Of a DNA stretch of 49,460 nt, positions 30,454 to 38,251 are shown piece by piece. The position numbers and the translations under genes were made by a program. The notes beneath the pieces are model-generated. The model was given only the letters and a program-made list of their open reading frames with translations, was not told the origin of the DNA and ran no database searches. The DNA comes from Cupriavidus consociatus (GTDB lineage Bacteria > Pseudomonadota > Gammaproteobacteria > Burkholderiales > Burkholderiaceae). Numbering within the stretch: the stretch's first letter is position 1; every line of letters starts with the position of its first letter. Where the stretch lies: the NCBI RefSeq assembly GCF_017814975.1, contig NZ_JAGIQA010000038.1, positions 1-49,460 on the forward strand, in the 5' to 3' direction.

Positions 30454-31176
30454 ATGGCCGAGATCCTGACCGTTTCGCGGTCGCACGACGTGGCCCTGCA
30501 AGGGGCGATTTTGCTTTACGGCCGTTCAGTGGCGGAGTTTTCGTATGCCACCGCGCACCGAATCGAACCCGACGCGACAACCGGTCGCCTGACCATCGGT
30601 CCCGGCACGCCGCTCAATCGCCTCGCGCTGATTCAGGCAGTGCGGCAAGTCGCCGAAGCCTCGCTGCCCAAGGGCGAGTTCCTCACGCCCAATGTGGTCT
30701 CGATAAGTCCCACCTCGGTCACGTGGTGGTGCCCGGCCGAGCATCGCCGCATCTTCTTTCATTGCAAGGAGTTCGGCGAGTGCAGCGCGGTGGTGCCCCA
30801 TCCGGCCCTGGTCTTCCAGGCGTCGCACAACGGTTTCCGAGTCTTTGCGCTGCGTGGCGACGATCGGCCGCTACCGGAGACGGTGCTCCACGAGCCACCC
30901 TACTTCAACACCTGGGACAACGGGAAGATCTGCATTGGTAGCGCTCATGTGCCCAAGCAGATCGACGTTGCATCCATCGCAGGTTGGGAGGCGGGATTCT
31001 TCAATTCCGCCTTCACCCATCCGAACCACGGGGCGCAGCGCGTGAAGTACCAGCGCGGACCCTATGCCTTCTGGAAGGACATGCTCGACGGGAAGTTCCC
31101 GGAGTACCCGAAGCAAGTCCTCATCCCCATGAAACGCACGCTGGCCGATCTGATCGCCGGCAAACTGGAGAAGTAA
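30454..31176 (+). CDS. PRTRC system protein B, E2-like family
   Basis: 240 residues. The C-terminal part contains LHEPPYFNTWDNGKICIGSA followed by HVPKQ, where a cysteine sits in the position expected for the catalytic Cys of prokaryotic E2-like proteins (Ile-Cys-Ile-Gly). The N-terminus (AEILTVSRSHDVALQGAILL) is beta-rich. Family knowledge places protein B among the prokaryotic E2-related folds; a conjugating activity has not been shown as far as I know. Its neighbours are the JAMM-type protein A (gap two bases) and the E1-like ThiF, which together suggest a conjugation or deconjugation cascade acting on protein C. Confidence 0.88.
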   Translation: MAEILTVSRSHDVALQGAILLYGRSVAEFSYATAHRIEPDATTGRLTIGPGTPLNRLALIQAVRQVAEASLPKGEFLTPNVVSISPTSVTWWCPAEHRRIFFHCKEFGECSAVVPHPALVFQASHNGFRVFALRGDDRPLPETVLHEPPYFNTWDNGKICIGSAHVPKQIDVASIAGWEAGFFNSAFTHPNHGAQRVKYQRGPYAFWKDMLDGKFPEYPKQVLIPMKRTLADLIAGKLEK

Positions 31177-31178
31177 TC

Positions 31179-31820
31179 ATGCATCTTGCAGACACTGCCC
31201 TGCAGCAGTCCTTTCCGTCCGTCATGGTGCCGCGCTTCGGGCAGCTTGCTGCGATGGAGCGGCCCGGTGAGCGGTTGCTTATCGCGGCCAACGGTGTGTT
31301 TCTTGAGATCGCACGTCCGTGGCTGCGCGTGGTGCGCCGGCTCGGCGCATTTCAGCACCGCACCGCCATTCCGTATGGCGAGGCCGCGGAGGCGACCGAA
31401 CTGCACTGCGGCCGGGTGCCAGCCGAGCTGATCGGCGAGTTCGCCGCGATGGCCCGGGCCGCGTATCCGAAGGAAACTGGCGCATGGATTGTCTGGAATG
31501 CCGCTAGCGCGGCGTTTCGGCTGATCCCGGTCGGTATCCTCGAGCACAGCGGCGGGCACTTGAAGTATGAGCGCCCCGTGCTGGCAGATGACGACGTGCT
31601 CGTGGTGGATTGCCATTCTCACGGCAGCCATCCCGCCTTCTTCTCGGTGACGGATGACGAGGATGACCGCCATGACGTGAAGTTCGCGTTCGTGATCGGC
31701 AACTGTGCGGCGCTCACGCCATCGATGGCACTGCGGCTCTGCGCCAAGGGCATTTTCGAGACGGTGGAGCGAGTGCCAGGCGACTGGTATTCGGCGGCAC
31801 GCGAGGAGGTGTTGGCATGA
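31179..31820 (+). CDS. PRTRC system protein A, JAMM/JAB peptidase-like
   Basis: 213 residues. The C-terminal half has the metal-binding JAMM signature: a Glu in AYPKETGAWIVWN (Glu 99), then VVDCHSHGSHPAFFSVTDDE, where His 146, His 148 and an Asp near 159 form the His-x-His-x(10)-Asp set. The N-terminal 90 residues are a separate domain (NGVFLEIARPWLRVVRRLG). JAMM enzymes remove ubiquitin-like proteins or trim their tails, so protein A may process protein C. It overlaps the ThiF gene by four bases (ATGA), implying coupled translation. Confidence 0.88.
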   Translation: MHLADTALQQSFPSVMVPRFGQLAAMERPGERLLIAANGVFLEIARPWLRVVRRLGAFQHRTAIPYGEAAEATELHCGRVPAELIGEFAAMARAAYPKETGAWIVWNAASAAFRLIPVGILEHSGGHLKYERPVLADDDVLVVDCHSHGSHPAFFSVTDDEDDRHDVKFAFVIGNCAALTPSMALRLCAKGIFETVERVPGDWYSAAREEVLA

Positions 31821-32620
31821 CCTTCGAGCACCGCATCCCTGTGAACATGGCTAGCCGGGCCTGGAAAGTGATCGTTGTTGGTGCCGGTGGCACCGGCAGC
31901 GCGCTGCTACCCAACCTGGCGCGGCTGCACCACGCCATGCTCGAATTGGGCCACCCAGGCGGCATTGACTGTATGGTCTACGACGACGATACCGTCAGCG
32001 AGACCAATGTCGGCCGTCAGGGATTCTATCCAGTGGACGTGGGCCAGCCCAAGGCCACCTTGCTGGTCAATCGGCTCAACAACCTGATGGGCACGCGCTG
32101 GGAAGCGCGCGTTTGTCGTGTCGGCAGCCGGGACCGCTTCCATTGCGACATGGTGATCGGCTGCGTGGATACCCGGAAGGCTCGCAAGGCCATCCTGGGC
32201 GCAATGCAGCGCGGCTCCGGTGGCTATTATCTCGACTGCGGCAACGAGGCCGACAGCGGCCAGGTGATCCTCGGTCAGGTCCGCGGCAGGGCGGCGGAAC
32301 GGCTGCCCCATGTGGGCGACCTGTTTCCCGAGCTTCTGGACCCGAAGGGGGACAAGAGTGACACGGCGCCGTCCTGCTCGATGGCCGAAGCGCTCAGCCG
32401 GCAGTCGCTGGTGATCAACCAGGCGATGGCGGTGCAGGCGTACAATTTGCTCTGGACGCTGTTCCGCACGGGCACCTTGCAGTACTGCGGCGCGTTTGTG
32501 AATCTGGCTGTGGGCCGCACGAACCCACTGCCAGTGGATCCCCAAGCCTGGGCACGATTCGGGTATCACTTGCCTGAGCCGAAGGGACGTGCAACCCGCG
32601 CAGCCCGCCAGACCGGTTAA
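31817..32620 (+). CDS. PRTRC system ThiF family (E1-like) protein
   Basis: 267 residues. The N-terminal adenylation fold shows the nucleotide loop WKVIVVGAGGTGSALLPNLA (about 16-35), the conserved acidic and Asn-x-x-Arg-Gln set (VYDDDTVSETNVGRQGFYPV) and IGCVDTRKARKAI. A candidate active cysteine lies in DTAPSCSMAEALS (about residue 194). E1-like enzymes activate the C-terminal carboxylate of ubiquitin-like or sulfur-carrier proteins with ATP. Here the likely partner is protein C. It is the last gene of the cluster and is followed by a strong terminator. Confidence 0.92.
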   Translation: MTFEHRIPVNMASRAWKVIVVGAGGTGSALLPNLARLHHAMLELGHPGGIDCMVYDDDTVSETNVGRQGFYPVDVGQPKATLLVNRLNNLMGTRWEARVCRVGSRDRFHCDMVIGCVDTRKARKAILGAMQRGSGGYYLDCGNEADSGQVILGQVRGRAAERLPHVGDLFPELLDPKGDKSDTAPSCSMAEALSRQSLVINQAMAVQAYNLLWTLFRTGTLQYCGAFVNLAVGRTNPLPVDPQAWARFGYHLPEPKGRATRAARQTG

Positions 32621-32624
32621 GCCC

Positions 32625-32657
32625 GCCACTTCCGACATTGTCGGAAGTGGCTTTTTT
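32625..32657 (+). terminator. terminator of the PRTRC operon
   Basis: GCCACTTCCGA (32625-32635) pairs perfectly with TCGGAAGTGGC (32641-32651), followed by TTTTTT. Confidence 0.93.
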
Positions 32658-32676
32658 CGTTTGTGGGCGACCTTGG

Positions 32677-32823
32677 TTGTCGAGCCGCGCCGTGCGCTGC
32701 TAAGATCGCGTCACACCTCGCGTCCAGGACGCATCGACCTCGTGGCACTCCGCCACGCTCTATTTTCAACCCGTTGGGGCACCTGCCCTGACGGCGTGCT
32801 CCATCCTTTCTCTCGGAGCACGT
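32677..32823 (+). promoter_or_regulatory. promoter and structured leader copy 6 of the 32824 gene
   Basis: TTGTCG (32677-32682), 18 bases, TAAGAT (32701-32706), 13 nt, GCGTC-CAG-GACGC (32720-32732), ATCGACC (32733-32739), then hairpin CGTGGC-ACTCC-GCCACG (32741-32757). Switch arms are GGGGCAC (32776-32782), GTGCTCC (32796-32802) and GGAGCAC (32815-32821, the RBS). The central arm pairs fully with the third and, with one G-T pair, with the first. Confidence 0.9.
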
Positions 32824-33546
32824 ATGAATGAAAAAATCCAAAGCCAGACCGCGCGCGCTTATCGTCGCGTCTTTGTGACAGGCAGTTGGCTGCCGGATGA
32901 CGTCGCCGTCGGCGCCTACTGGAATGGCGCGATGTGGAACGGCTTTCCGGTGCCGGTGTTCACCAGCGAGGATGGCGATGCGCTGTGCGCCGTGATGCCG
33001 AATCTCGTCTACGTGGCCGGCCGCCGGGCCTTCCTGTTCGACGAAAACGACCACGTCGAATGGTTCCACTCTGCGGTGCATGTCGTGGAAGGCAGGGAAC
33101 AGCCTCTCTATGCGATCGGTAATGGCTGGTGCTGGCAGTTCGCCGGTTCGGGAACGGATGCCATGGAGGTATCTGGTAGCTACCTGGTACTGCAACTGCG
33201 TCCGCAGGTTGGTGTGTGGATCGAGAACCTCGCTCAACAGAATGGTCAGGCACTGGCGCCCTACGTGGAGTTCCTGCTGGCAGGCTTCTGCGAAGAGCGA
33301 CGGGACGGCCGTCCCAGGTTCGACCTGTCCGGCTTCGAGGCGACGGTCTCCCGGGCCAGGCTCGCGACATCGATTACCCAGGGCCAAGCGGTCCGGGTGC
33401 GCGGTGGCGCGTGGCTCGACGTCGTCGACGCGGTCTTGGCGCTCGCTGTAGCAGAGGACGGCGGCGCGCAATCGCGGCTCTCGCGCGAGCGGCTCGCCGA
33501 AACCGTGCTGGACAGTCTCGCTCGCGAGCTGGGTGGTGTGGTGTAG
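32824..33546 (+). CDS. hypothetical protein (240 aa)
   Basis: 240 residues starting MNEKIQSQTARAYRRVFVTG. The first half is beta-rich with many aromatic residues (WLPDDVAVGAYWNGAMWNGF, AMEVSGSYLVLQLRPQVGVW) and the second half is helical. There is no membrane segment and no recognised motif. It is a single-gene unit between two copies of the structured leader (copies 6 and 7). The GTATG start lies two bases after the RBS arm. Function unknown. Confidence 0.7.
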   Translation: MNEKIQSQTARAYRRVFVTGSWLPDDVAVGAYWNGAMWNGFPVPVFTSEDGDALCAVMPNLVYVAGRRAFLFDENDHVEWFHSAVHVVEGREQPLYAIGNGWCWQFAGSGTDAMEVSGSYLVLQLRPQVGVWIENLAQQNGQALAPYVEFLLAGFCEERRDGRPRFDLSGFEATVSRARLATSITQGQAVRVRGGAWLDVVDAVLALAVAEDGGAQSRLSRERLAETVLDSLARELGGVV

Positions 33547-33574
33547 ACCCCTCCACAATCGGTAGTGGGCCTGC

Positions 33575-33703
33575 TACCATTACGGCACCTTCCGCGTCTC
33601 AGACGCATCGACTCTTCCGGTTGTATAGCCGGACATCTCTTTTCTCCCACCTACGGGCCTTCCTGCCCGTGGGCATGTTGGCCCATTTTTCGTTGAGGCC
33701 ATC
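33575..33703 (+). promoter_or_regulatory. structured leader copy 7 of the 33704 gene
   Basis: TACCAT (33575-33580), 13 nt, GCGTC-TCA-GACGC (33594-33606), ATCGAC (33607-33612), then hairpin TCCGG/CCGGA (33616-33633). Switch arms are GGGCC (33655-33659), TGGCCC (33679-33684) and GGCCA (33697-33701), the last overlapping the GAGG ribosome binding site. Confidence 0.85.
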
Positions 33704-34177
33704 ATGATCAAGCGTGTCTTCCTGCTTTTCCTTTGCTTTGCCATGTTCACTGGCTGCGCTGCACAGCCGACTTCGCCGAACACCTACCGGGGTTCCGAAG
33801 CGCTGCGCACGAGTAACGCCGAGACTGTGACTGTCGTCCGGGTCCGCCCGGTCACGATCGCCGACACCGACGGCATGCTTTCCGCGAACTCGGGTGTACC
33901 CGGTGTTCTCGGCGCCGTCGTCGGCGCGGTGCTCGGTGCCCGCGTCATCGGCAACGGCAACGGTCGTTACTTGGTTGGCGCATTGTCTGGCACTGTCTCC
34001 GCGGTTATCGCGCAGACGGCCGCCACCCACCTGAATCGCCGCGATGGTGTGGAGGTCATTGTCCGTACGGACAGTGGCCGCCAGATCGTCGTCACGCAGG
34101 ACGCAGATCAGCAGTTCGTCACCGGCGAGCGGCTGTATCTCGTCTCTGGCGCCGGCGGCTATCGTCTCACTCGCTAA
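33704..34177 (+). CDS. glycine-zipper lipoprotein (SlyB-like layout)
   Basis: 157 residues. The start (MIKRVFLLFLCFAMFTGCAA) is a lipoprotein signal with the lipobox Phe-Thr-Gly-Cys at residues 15-18, so the mature protein should be acylated on Cys 18. The middle contains a glycine-rich pair of helices (GVPGVLGAVVGAVLGARVIG followed by YLVGALSGTVSAVIAQTA), the glycine-zipper pattern seen in SlyB-type outer-membrane lipoproteins. The C-terminal 50 residues are a small beta domain (GVEVIVRTDSGRQIVVTQDA). It could act in envelope integrity or surface exclusion, but the sequence does not say. The start is fixed by leader copy 7. Confidence 0.8.
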   Translation: MIKRVFLLFLCFAMFTGCAAQPTSPNTYRGSEALRTSNAETVTVVRVRPVTIADTDGMLSANSGVPGVLGAVVGAVLGARVIGNGNGRYLVGALSGTVSAVIAQTAATHLNRRDGVEVIVRTDSGRQIVVTQDADQQFVTGERLYLVSGAGGYRLTR

Positions 34178-34219
34178 CGGGCTCCAGTCGGAACCCCATT
34201 TCCATCCATCTCCCCGCGC

Positions 34220-34261
34220 GGGCCTTCCCGCGCGGGGGGCTCTGCGCGAACTGGAGCCATC
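34220..34261 (+). promoter_or_regulatory. three-arm RBS switch before the 34262 gene
   Basis: GGGCC (34220-34224), GGCTC (34238-34242) and GAGCC (34254-34258, overlapping the GGAG site). A strong CCCCGCGCGGG-type hairpin lies at the same place. There is no ATCGACC motif; the gene follows the lipoprotein gene closely and may share its promoter. Confidence 0.6.
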
Positions 34262-34663
34262 ATGTTCGACGTTGCAGAAGCGTCTCCCCTCACCACCCCG
34301 ATCGAAACGAAGGGGAAGTACATCTTTGAAGTCGCTGACGACGTCCGCCGTCAGCTGCGCAGCGCGGGACTCGAGCCGGAATGGCTCAATGCGGCCAATT
34401 TTATGGATGACGATAACGAGGCTATGTACGGCCCGAAATCGTCGCGCCAGTGGCCGCAGATCGGTGCTCGCGAACGGCTCGCCGTCTCCGTGCAGCGTGG
34501 CCGGTGCGAAGGCTGGGTGGTCTTTGTCGACCGCATCGGTTACACCGGCGATGCCCCCAACCTGGTCACCGTTGGTCAGAAGCTGTTGATCGCCAAGGTG
34601 TTGACCGAGCGCCAAGCGTGGGACACCGTCCGAACAATCAGCAAGCTGTTTGATATCGCCTGA
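34262..34663 (+). CDS. hypothetical protein (133 aa)
   Basis: 133 residues starting MFDVAEASPLTTPIETKGKY. It is a soluble, mixed alpha/beta protein with no recognised motif. The segment RLAVSVQRGRCEGWVVFVDR suggests a beta sheet, and the C-terminus is helical (LTERQAWDTVRTISKLFDIA). It is probably co-transcribed with the lipoprotein gene 85 bases upstream. The start lies three bases after the GAGCC arm. A GCAAGCCC/GGGCTTGC hairpin at 34681-34700 follows its stop and may end the unit. Confidence 0.65.
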   Translation: MFDVAEASPLTTPIETKGKYIFEVADDVRRQLRSAGLEPEWLNAANFMDDDNEAMYGPKSSRQWPQIGARERLAVSVQRGRCEGWVVFVDRIGYTGDAPNLVTVGQKLLIAKVLTERQAWDTVRTISKLFDIA

Positions 34664-34735
34664 AATTCAGGCCAACCCTTGCAAGCCCGAGAGGGCTTGC
34701 CCAACCGTCGCCGGTTCGGCAAGCCGCTTTCACCC

Positions 34736-34840
34736 GCGTCATTGACGCATCGACCCACTGTTCGGCACTGCCGAACCAACCCATTGCGGGACACTCGTCC
34801 CGTCAGGGAAGGGATGTCCCGATCCATTTTGAGGACACCC
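34736..34840 (+). promoter_or_regulatory. structured leader copy 8 of the 34841 gene
   Basis: GCGTC-ATT-GACGC (34736-34748), ATCGACC (34749-34755), then a perfect 7-bp hairpin GTTCGGC-ACT-GCCGAAC (34760-34776). Switch arms are CGGGACA (34787-34793), TGTCCCG (34815-34821) and GGACA (34833-34837, next to GAGG). A clear -10 is not seen at the usual distance. Confidence 0.88.
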
Positions 34841-35221
34841 ATGAAACTTCCCAAGTCATTCTTCAAGTCGCCTTCGCAGGGTAACCCCGCCGCACGCGAG
34901 GCACTGCGTCGCGACGCATGTCGCGTGCTGCGCCGCTTTGCAGGCGACATGGCGTTGCGCCCGCGCGATTTCACAATCCGCGAGCACCGCCATCGTCGGC
35001 GCGACATCAACGTGTTCGCATTGCAGACCGATTCCTTGCTGGTCGAGATCCAACACCCGCCAGGCGCCGAAGGCGTTCGCATGTCCTACCGGACTTGCCG
35101 TGGTCGCGATGACCTGAGTGGCGGCCGCGACAATGCCGTCCACGTGCCTTCTCTCTCCACCGATGAAGGCTATGCCAAGCTGCTCACCTCGCTTCGCGTG
35201 GTTGCCGGTCGGCGCAGCTGA
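34841..35221 (+). CDS. hypothetical basic protein (126 aa)
   Basis: 126 residues starting MKLPKSFFKSPSQGNPAARE. It is rich in Arg, especially RRDACRVLRRFAGDMALRPR and HRHRRRDINVFALQ, so nucleic-acid binding is possible. The C-terminal part (DNAVHVPSLSTDEGYAKLLT) is neutral. No family is recognised. It is the first gene of a three-gene unit with 35231 and 35705, judging from gaps of about nine and three bases. The start follows leader copy 8. Confidence 0.65.
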   Translation: MKLPKSFFKSPSQGNPAAREALRRDACRVLRRFAGDMALRPRDFTIREHRHRRRDINVFALQTDSLLVEIQHPPGAEGVRMSYRTCRGRDDLSGGRDNAVHVPSLSTDEGYAKLLTSLRVVAGRRS

Positions 35222-35230
35222 GGGGCGATC

Positions 35231-35701
35231 ATGACGACCCTTATCAAGGTCACATTCACATCCACGGCAGGCGAGGAGATCAACGGCCAGGCGCAGTTCG
35301 AGCCGATGTCCGGGCTTGTTACACTGCCATCGCGACTGCTCGAGCTTGTTCAGCGAGCCAAAGCTGCAGGTGATGGCCATGCCCTCGTTGCCCATGAGGA
35401 TGGATATCGCTATCCGCTGCAGCCGGTGGAGAATGGTGTCTACCGGCTTGACCGCTCGCGCCGGCATCGGCAAGGTCTATTGGAACAAGCCTGGAAGGCC
35501 GTCACAACGCCAACCAAGGAACAGCGACAGCAGTCCGGCCGCTTTGCGCACACGCTGTCGGCTGCTGCCCTCATCGGCGCCAGCGGCTACGTGGGGTCAA
35601 GCGACGTATGGACGCTGGGCGCCTTAACCGACGTTCTTAGCCTCGTCGGCGTCGGTGTTGTACTATTTCTCGTAGGCGCAGTTCTTTCCAAAGGAGACTG
35701 A
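35231..35701 (+). CDS. hypothetical membrane-anchored protein (156 aa)
   Basis: 156 residues. The N-terminal 110 residues are soluble with a beta-rich start (TTLIKVTFTSTAGEEINGQA). The C-terminal 45 residues contain two hydrophobic stretches (FAHTLSAAALIGASGYVGSS and ALTDVLSLVGVGVVLFLVGA), probably a membrane hairpin, with a charged end KGD. The product should therefore sit in the inner membrane with its N-terminal domain on one side. The next gene encodes another small membrane protein three bases later, so the two may form a complex. Not recognised. Confidence 0.65.
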   Translation: MTTLIKVTFTSTAGEEINGQAQFEPMSGLVTLPSRLLELVQRAKAAGDGHALVAHEDGYRYPLQPVENGVYRLDRSRRHRQGLLEQAWKAVTTPTKEQRQQSGRFAHTLSAAALIGASGYVGSSDVWTLGALTDVLSLVGVGVVLFLVGAVLSKGD

Positions 35702-35704
35702 GTG

Positions 35705-35800
35705 ATGACTCTCGGCCTTTTTGTATTGATTCTCGGCGGTGCCATTTCGGCCTTCCTGCTTTGGGCAGACCGAAACGGGCGTCGTGTCCATAAGGACTAG
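35705..35800 (+). CDS. 31-residue membrane peptide
   Basis: The reading frame MTLGLFVLILGGAISAFLLW followed by ADRNGRRVHKD gives one membrane helix and a charged, mostly basic tail. The stop of the preceding gene lies three bases upstream and AAGGAGACTGAGTG before the ATG provides a good ribosome binding site at a proper distance. That makes translation likely despite the short length. It may be a partner of the membrane-anchored protein encoded just before it. A terminator follows at 35873. Confidence 0.6.
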   Translation: MTLGLFVLILGGAISAFLLWADRNGRRVHKD

Positions 35801-35872
35801 GTGTCGCTTAGTCCACACCCAGCCAAGTGACCGTCGCATTCCGCTAACGGCCGGTCTTTGGCTCATCGCATG

Positions 35873-35906
35873 AACGCACTCCACCGCTGGAGTGCGTTTT
35901 TCGTTT
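35873..35906 (+). terminator. terminator after the 34841-35800 unit
   Basis: AACGCACTCCA (35873-35883) and TGGAGTGCGTT (35888-35898) form a perfect stem, followed by TTTCGTTTT. Confidence 0.88.
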
Positions 35907-35918
35907 TCAGACCCACAC

Positions 35919-35965
35919 GGGCGTCGTCCCGATGGGGGCGGCTCCCTCCCAAAGGAGTATCCCCC
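35919..35965 (+). promoter_or_regulatory. three-arm RBS switch before the 35966 gene
   Basis: GGGCGTCG (35919-35926) can pair with CGGCTCCC (35939-35946), with one mismatch and one G-T pair. The CTCC of the central arm can instead pair with GGAG (35954-35957), the ribosome binding site of ATG 35966. No ATCGACC motif is seen. Confidence 0.55.
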
Positions 35966-36358
35966 ATGGATGACATCATCTACGGTGCTGGCACGGCTAG
36001 CTATCCCGCCGGCGTTCTGCTGCGCATCGGCCTCTACGAATCGAACCTGCGCCCGGCGATCCAGCTGGTCTGCGCAGACGATGGCATGCCCTATGCCTCG
36101 CTCAGCGTGAACGTGCCACAGGCGCCACTGCTCGCCGGCGAATTCTGCGTGGCGGCCGACTGGAACCTTCCCGCGGACATCAAAGCGGCGTTGCTTGCCA
36201 CTGGCAAGTTCTCCAACACGGGGCGTGGCACCGAGGGAGGTGACCAGTGCGGTGCCGTCTGGCGCATCACGTGTCCAGAGCTGTTGTCGCAATTGGCAGG
36301 CGCTCGCATCGTGGCCAGCCGGTCCCGGCCGATTCGTCGCATGGCCGCCGTCGCCTAG
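35966..36358 (+). CDS. hypothetical protein (130 aa)
   Basis: 130 residues starting MDDIIYGAGTASYPAGVLLR. It is mostly beta, with two cysteines that could pair with others (LVCADDG, GAVWRITCPELL), and no membrane segment. AAAGGAG precedes the ATG at a good distance. It ends 66 bases before the 36424 gene. I do not recognise the family, and there is no sign of a catalytic site. Confidence 0.65.
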   Translation: MDDIIYGAGTASYPAGVLLRIGLYESNLRPAIQLVCADDGMPYASLSVNVPQAPLLAGEFCVAADWNLPADIKAALLATGKFSNTGRGTEGGDQCGAVWRITCPELLSQLAGARIVASRSRPIRRMAAVA

Positions 36359-36381
36359 CAATTATCCCTTTCTACCCTTTC

Positions 36382-36423
36382 GGGGCACGTCCCCCGAAGG
36401 GGCGTGCTCCGCCCGGAGCCAAC
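36382..36423 (+). promoter_or_regulatory. three-arm RBS switch before the 36424 gene
   Basis: GGGGCACG (36382-36389), CGTGCTCC (36403-36410) and GGAGC (36415-36419, the RBS). The central arm pairs with the first over eight positions (one G-T) or with the third over five. The inner CCCCGAAGGGG also pairs with CCCTTTCGGGG upstream. Confidence 0.75.
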
Positions 36424-37980
36424 ATGTACGTAATTCATATCGGCCAGCGGGCCGAGAATCGCACGACGCTTGCCGGCGTGCTGCAGTACCTGAACGACGA
36501 CCGTGACAGCAAGGCGATGCCGCGCGTCGACGACATTACCGTGCGTCACGTCGAACGTGGCGCGATCCCGGTGGTGCGACTTGCCTCGGGCAACTTTGCG
36601 GTTCGCCCGGCTGGGAGCCAGCGCGGCATTCTCACCATGATTCTGGATGAGGTCGACCGCTTTATCGTGCGCGTGGGGGGCAAGATCCTGCGCCCACACG
36701 AAATGAGCCGCGCTTCCTGGGGCGCCGTGGTGGCCGCCGGCCGCCTGGCATATTTTCCCGCCGAAGCCATCGACTTGTCGCAGGGCGATGCTGGGCCGCT
36801 CTTCCAGACGGCAGACCTTTTTGAAGAGCAGGGGCCGTTCGACATTGCTGAGTTCGTCTGCGGTGAGTTTGTGCGCCGCTTCGGCTACGGCATCAACGGG
36901 CCACTGTATGCGCCCAACGCGAGCCCGAACGCTCGACATGAAGTGCACGTTGCCTACGCGCTTCTGCGCGGCGAGAAAGTGCGGGACTGCATCATCAATA
37001 CGTACCGCGAAAACCCGCAACACGGCCGTCATGACCTCTGGATGAAGCCGCTGATCGAAGTACCGGCCCTGCGCGGCGCTCTGTCGCCCAACGTGCTGCA
37101 GGCGCTGTGCCGGATCATGCGTGCCGAGAAGCTGGAAATCACGCCGCACAATGCCAGCAAGCTGCTTGCGGCGCTGCGGCATGTCCCGCGTGATGCCAGT
37201 GATGTGCAGCTCGATGACGCTTTGTTCGAGGCTGGGATTCTCCCGCCACGGACTGTACCGACGCCCAAGCCGCCGGCAGGAGAGAACGCCCAGCCGGTGA
37301 CCAAGCTGGCGGCGACGATCCATGCGCGGATCAGCGAGCGGCAATTTCGCGACAGCATGTACAAGGCCAAGGGCGAGCGAGAAGCGCTTCGCATCAGCCA
37401 GCGCGAATTCGATCGCCAGGCCGGCGTCGCCGCGGCCTATCGACTGGCCTATGGCTATGAGTGGCCGAACCGCGTCGCACTCGCGATCATGCAACGAAAT
37501 GTCGCTGCGCTCCTGCAGATCTTCGATGGCCCGAAGGACTGGAACACCGATTCGAAGCGCGCCTTGCGCGACGAGCTCGGTGTCGACGTTCTCCAATGCG
37601 CTGCGGCAACCAGGCGCCGACGGCTTTTCGCACTGTGTGGATTCTCGGAGGCCGAACAGGCCGAATGGGAAGCCAACGAGGTCATCGAAAAGGCGCGGAA
37701 GCGCACGGATCGCGAACTGTCGGATGCAACGCATCAGGCCGAGGCGGCCAGGTACCGTCTTGAAACCGGCCAGGTGATGAGCGGACGCGAGTATGTCGAC
37801 TTATGTATCGATGCAGGCTTCACGCAGTTGATTGACGAGCCTCGCGGGAGTGCCCGGCGCTACTGGATCCACGACCCAGTGAAGCGGACGTCTCGACCGC
37901 TACGTGCGAAAGACGGAACGCTCGGCTACGCGCGTGCCCGGCTGGCGCGGATCGCCGCGCCCGAGGCGCTTGCCGCCTGA
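36424..37980 (+). CDS. hypothetical protein (518 aa)
   Basis: 518 residues starting MYVIHIGQRAENRTTLAGVL. The N-terminal third is mixed alpha/beta with no motif. The middle (about 200-300) is helical, with a Pro-rich linker near 275. The C-terminal part has long charged helices (REALRISQREFDRQAGVAAA, EANEVIEKARKRTDRELSDA) and ends with a small basic segment (YWIHDPVKRTSRPLRAKDG). No ATP-binding loop, metal site or membrane segment is visible. The start is set by the RBS arm five bases upstream; longer in-frame starts would cross the switch. It is the largest unrecognised protein in the window. Confidence 0.65.
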   Translation: MYVIHIGQRAENRTTLAGVLQYLNDDRDSKAMPRVDDITVRHVERGAIPVVRLASGNFAVRPAGSQRGILTMILDEVDRFIVRVGGKILRPHEMSRASWGAVVAAGRLAYFPAEAIDLSQGDAGPLFQTADLFEEQGPFDIAEFVCGEFVRRFGYGINGPLYAPNASPNARHEVHVAYALLRGEKVRDCIINTYRENPQHGRHDLWMKPLIEVPALRGALSPNVLQALCRIMRAEKLEITPHNASKLLAALRHVPRDASDVQLDDALFEAGILPPRTVPTPKPPAGENAQPVTKLAATIHARISERQFRDSMYKAKGEREALRISQREFDRQAGVAAAYRLAYGYEWPNRVALAIMQRNVAALLQIFDGPKDWNTDSKRALRDELGVDVLQCAAATRRRRLFALCGFSEAEQAEWEANEVIEKARKRTDRELSDATHQAEAARYRLETGQVMSGREYVDLCIDAGFTQLIDEPRGSARRYWIHDPVKRTSRPLRAKDGTLGYARARLARIAAPEALAA

Positions 37981-38142
37981 TACTTTCGTCCCCGGCCGCT
38001 GGCTGGGGACGCCTTCTTCGACTCACGCAGGGATATCGCGAGCTTTTGATACCTTCTAATCGCAACGACTGCGTTAGTCTTTGCTTGACCCAAGAAGCTC
38101 TGTTCGCACTGAAGACCGTTCAGTCCAAACCGAGCTTTACCC

Positions 38143-38251
38143 GCGTCTCAGACGCATCGACCCCAGCCGGCTCGCCGGCCATTTCTTGCAACTTCCCACA
38201 GGGACCCTCCCTGTCGGGACGTCTCTGTGGGCTCCATTCGGTTGTCCCACA
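38143..38251 (+). promoter_or_regulatory. structured leader copy 9, detached from the DUF932 gene
   Basis: GCGTC-TCA-GACGC (38143-38155), ATCGACC (38156-38162), then hairpin GCCGG-CTCG-CCGGC (38166-38179). Switch arms are CACAGGGA (38197-38204), TCTCTGTG (38222-38229) and CCCACA (38246-38251). The third arm has no purine-rich site, and the following ATG (38251) stops after seven codons. Confidence 0.75.
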
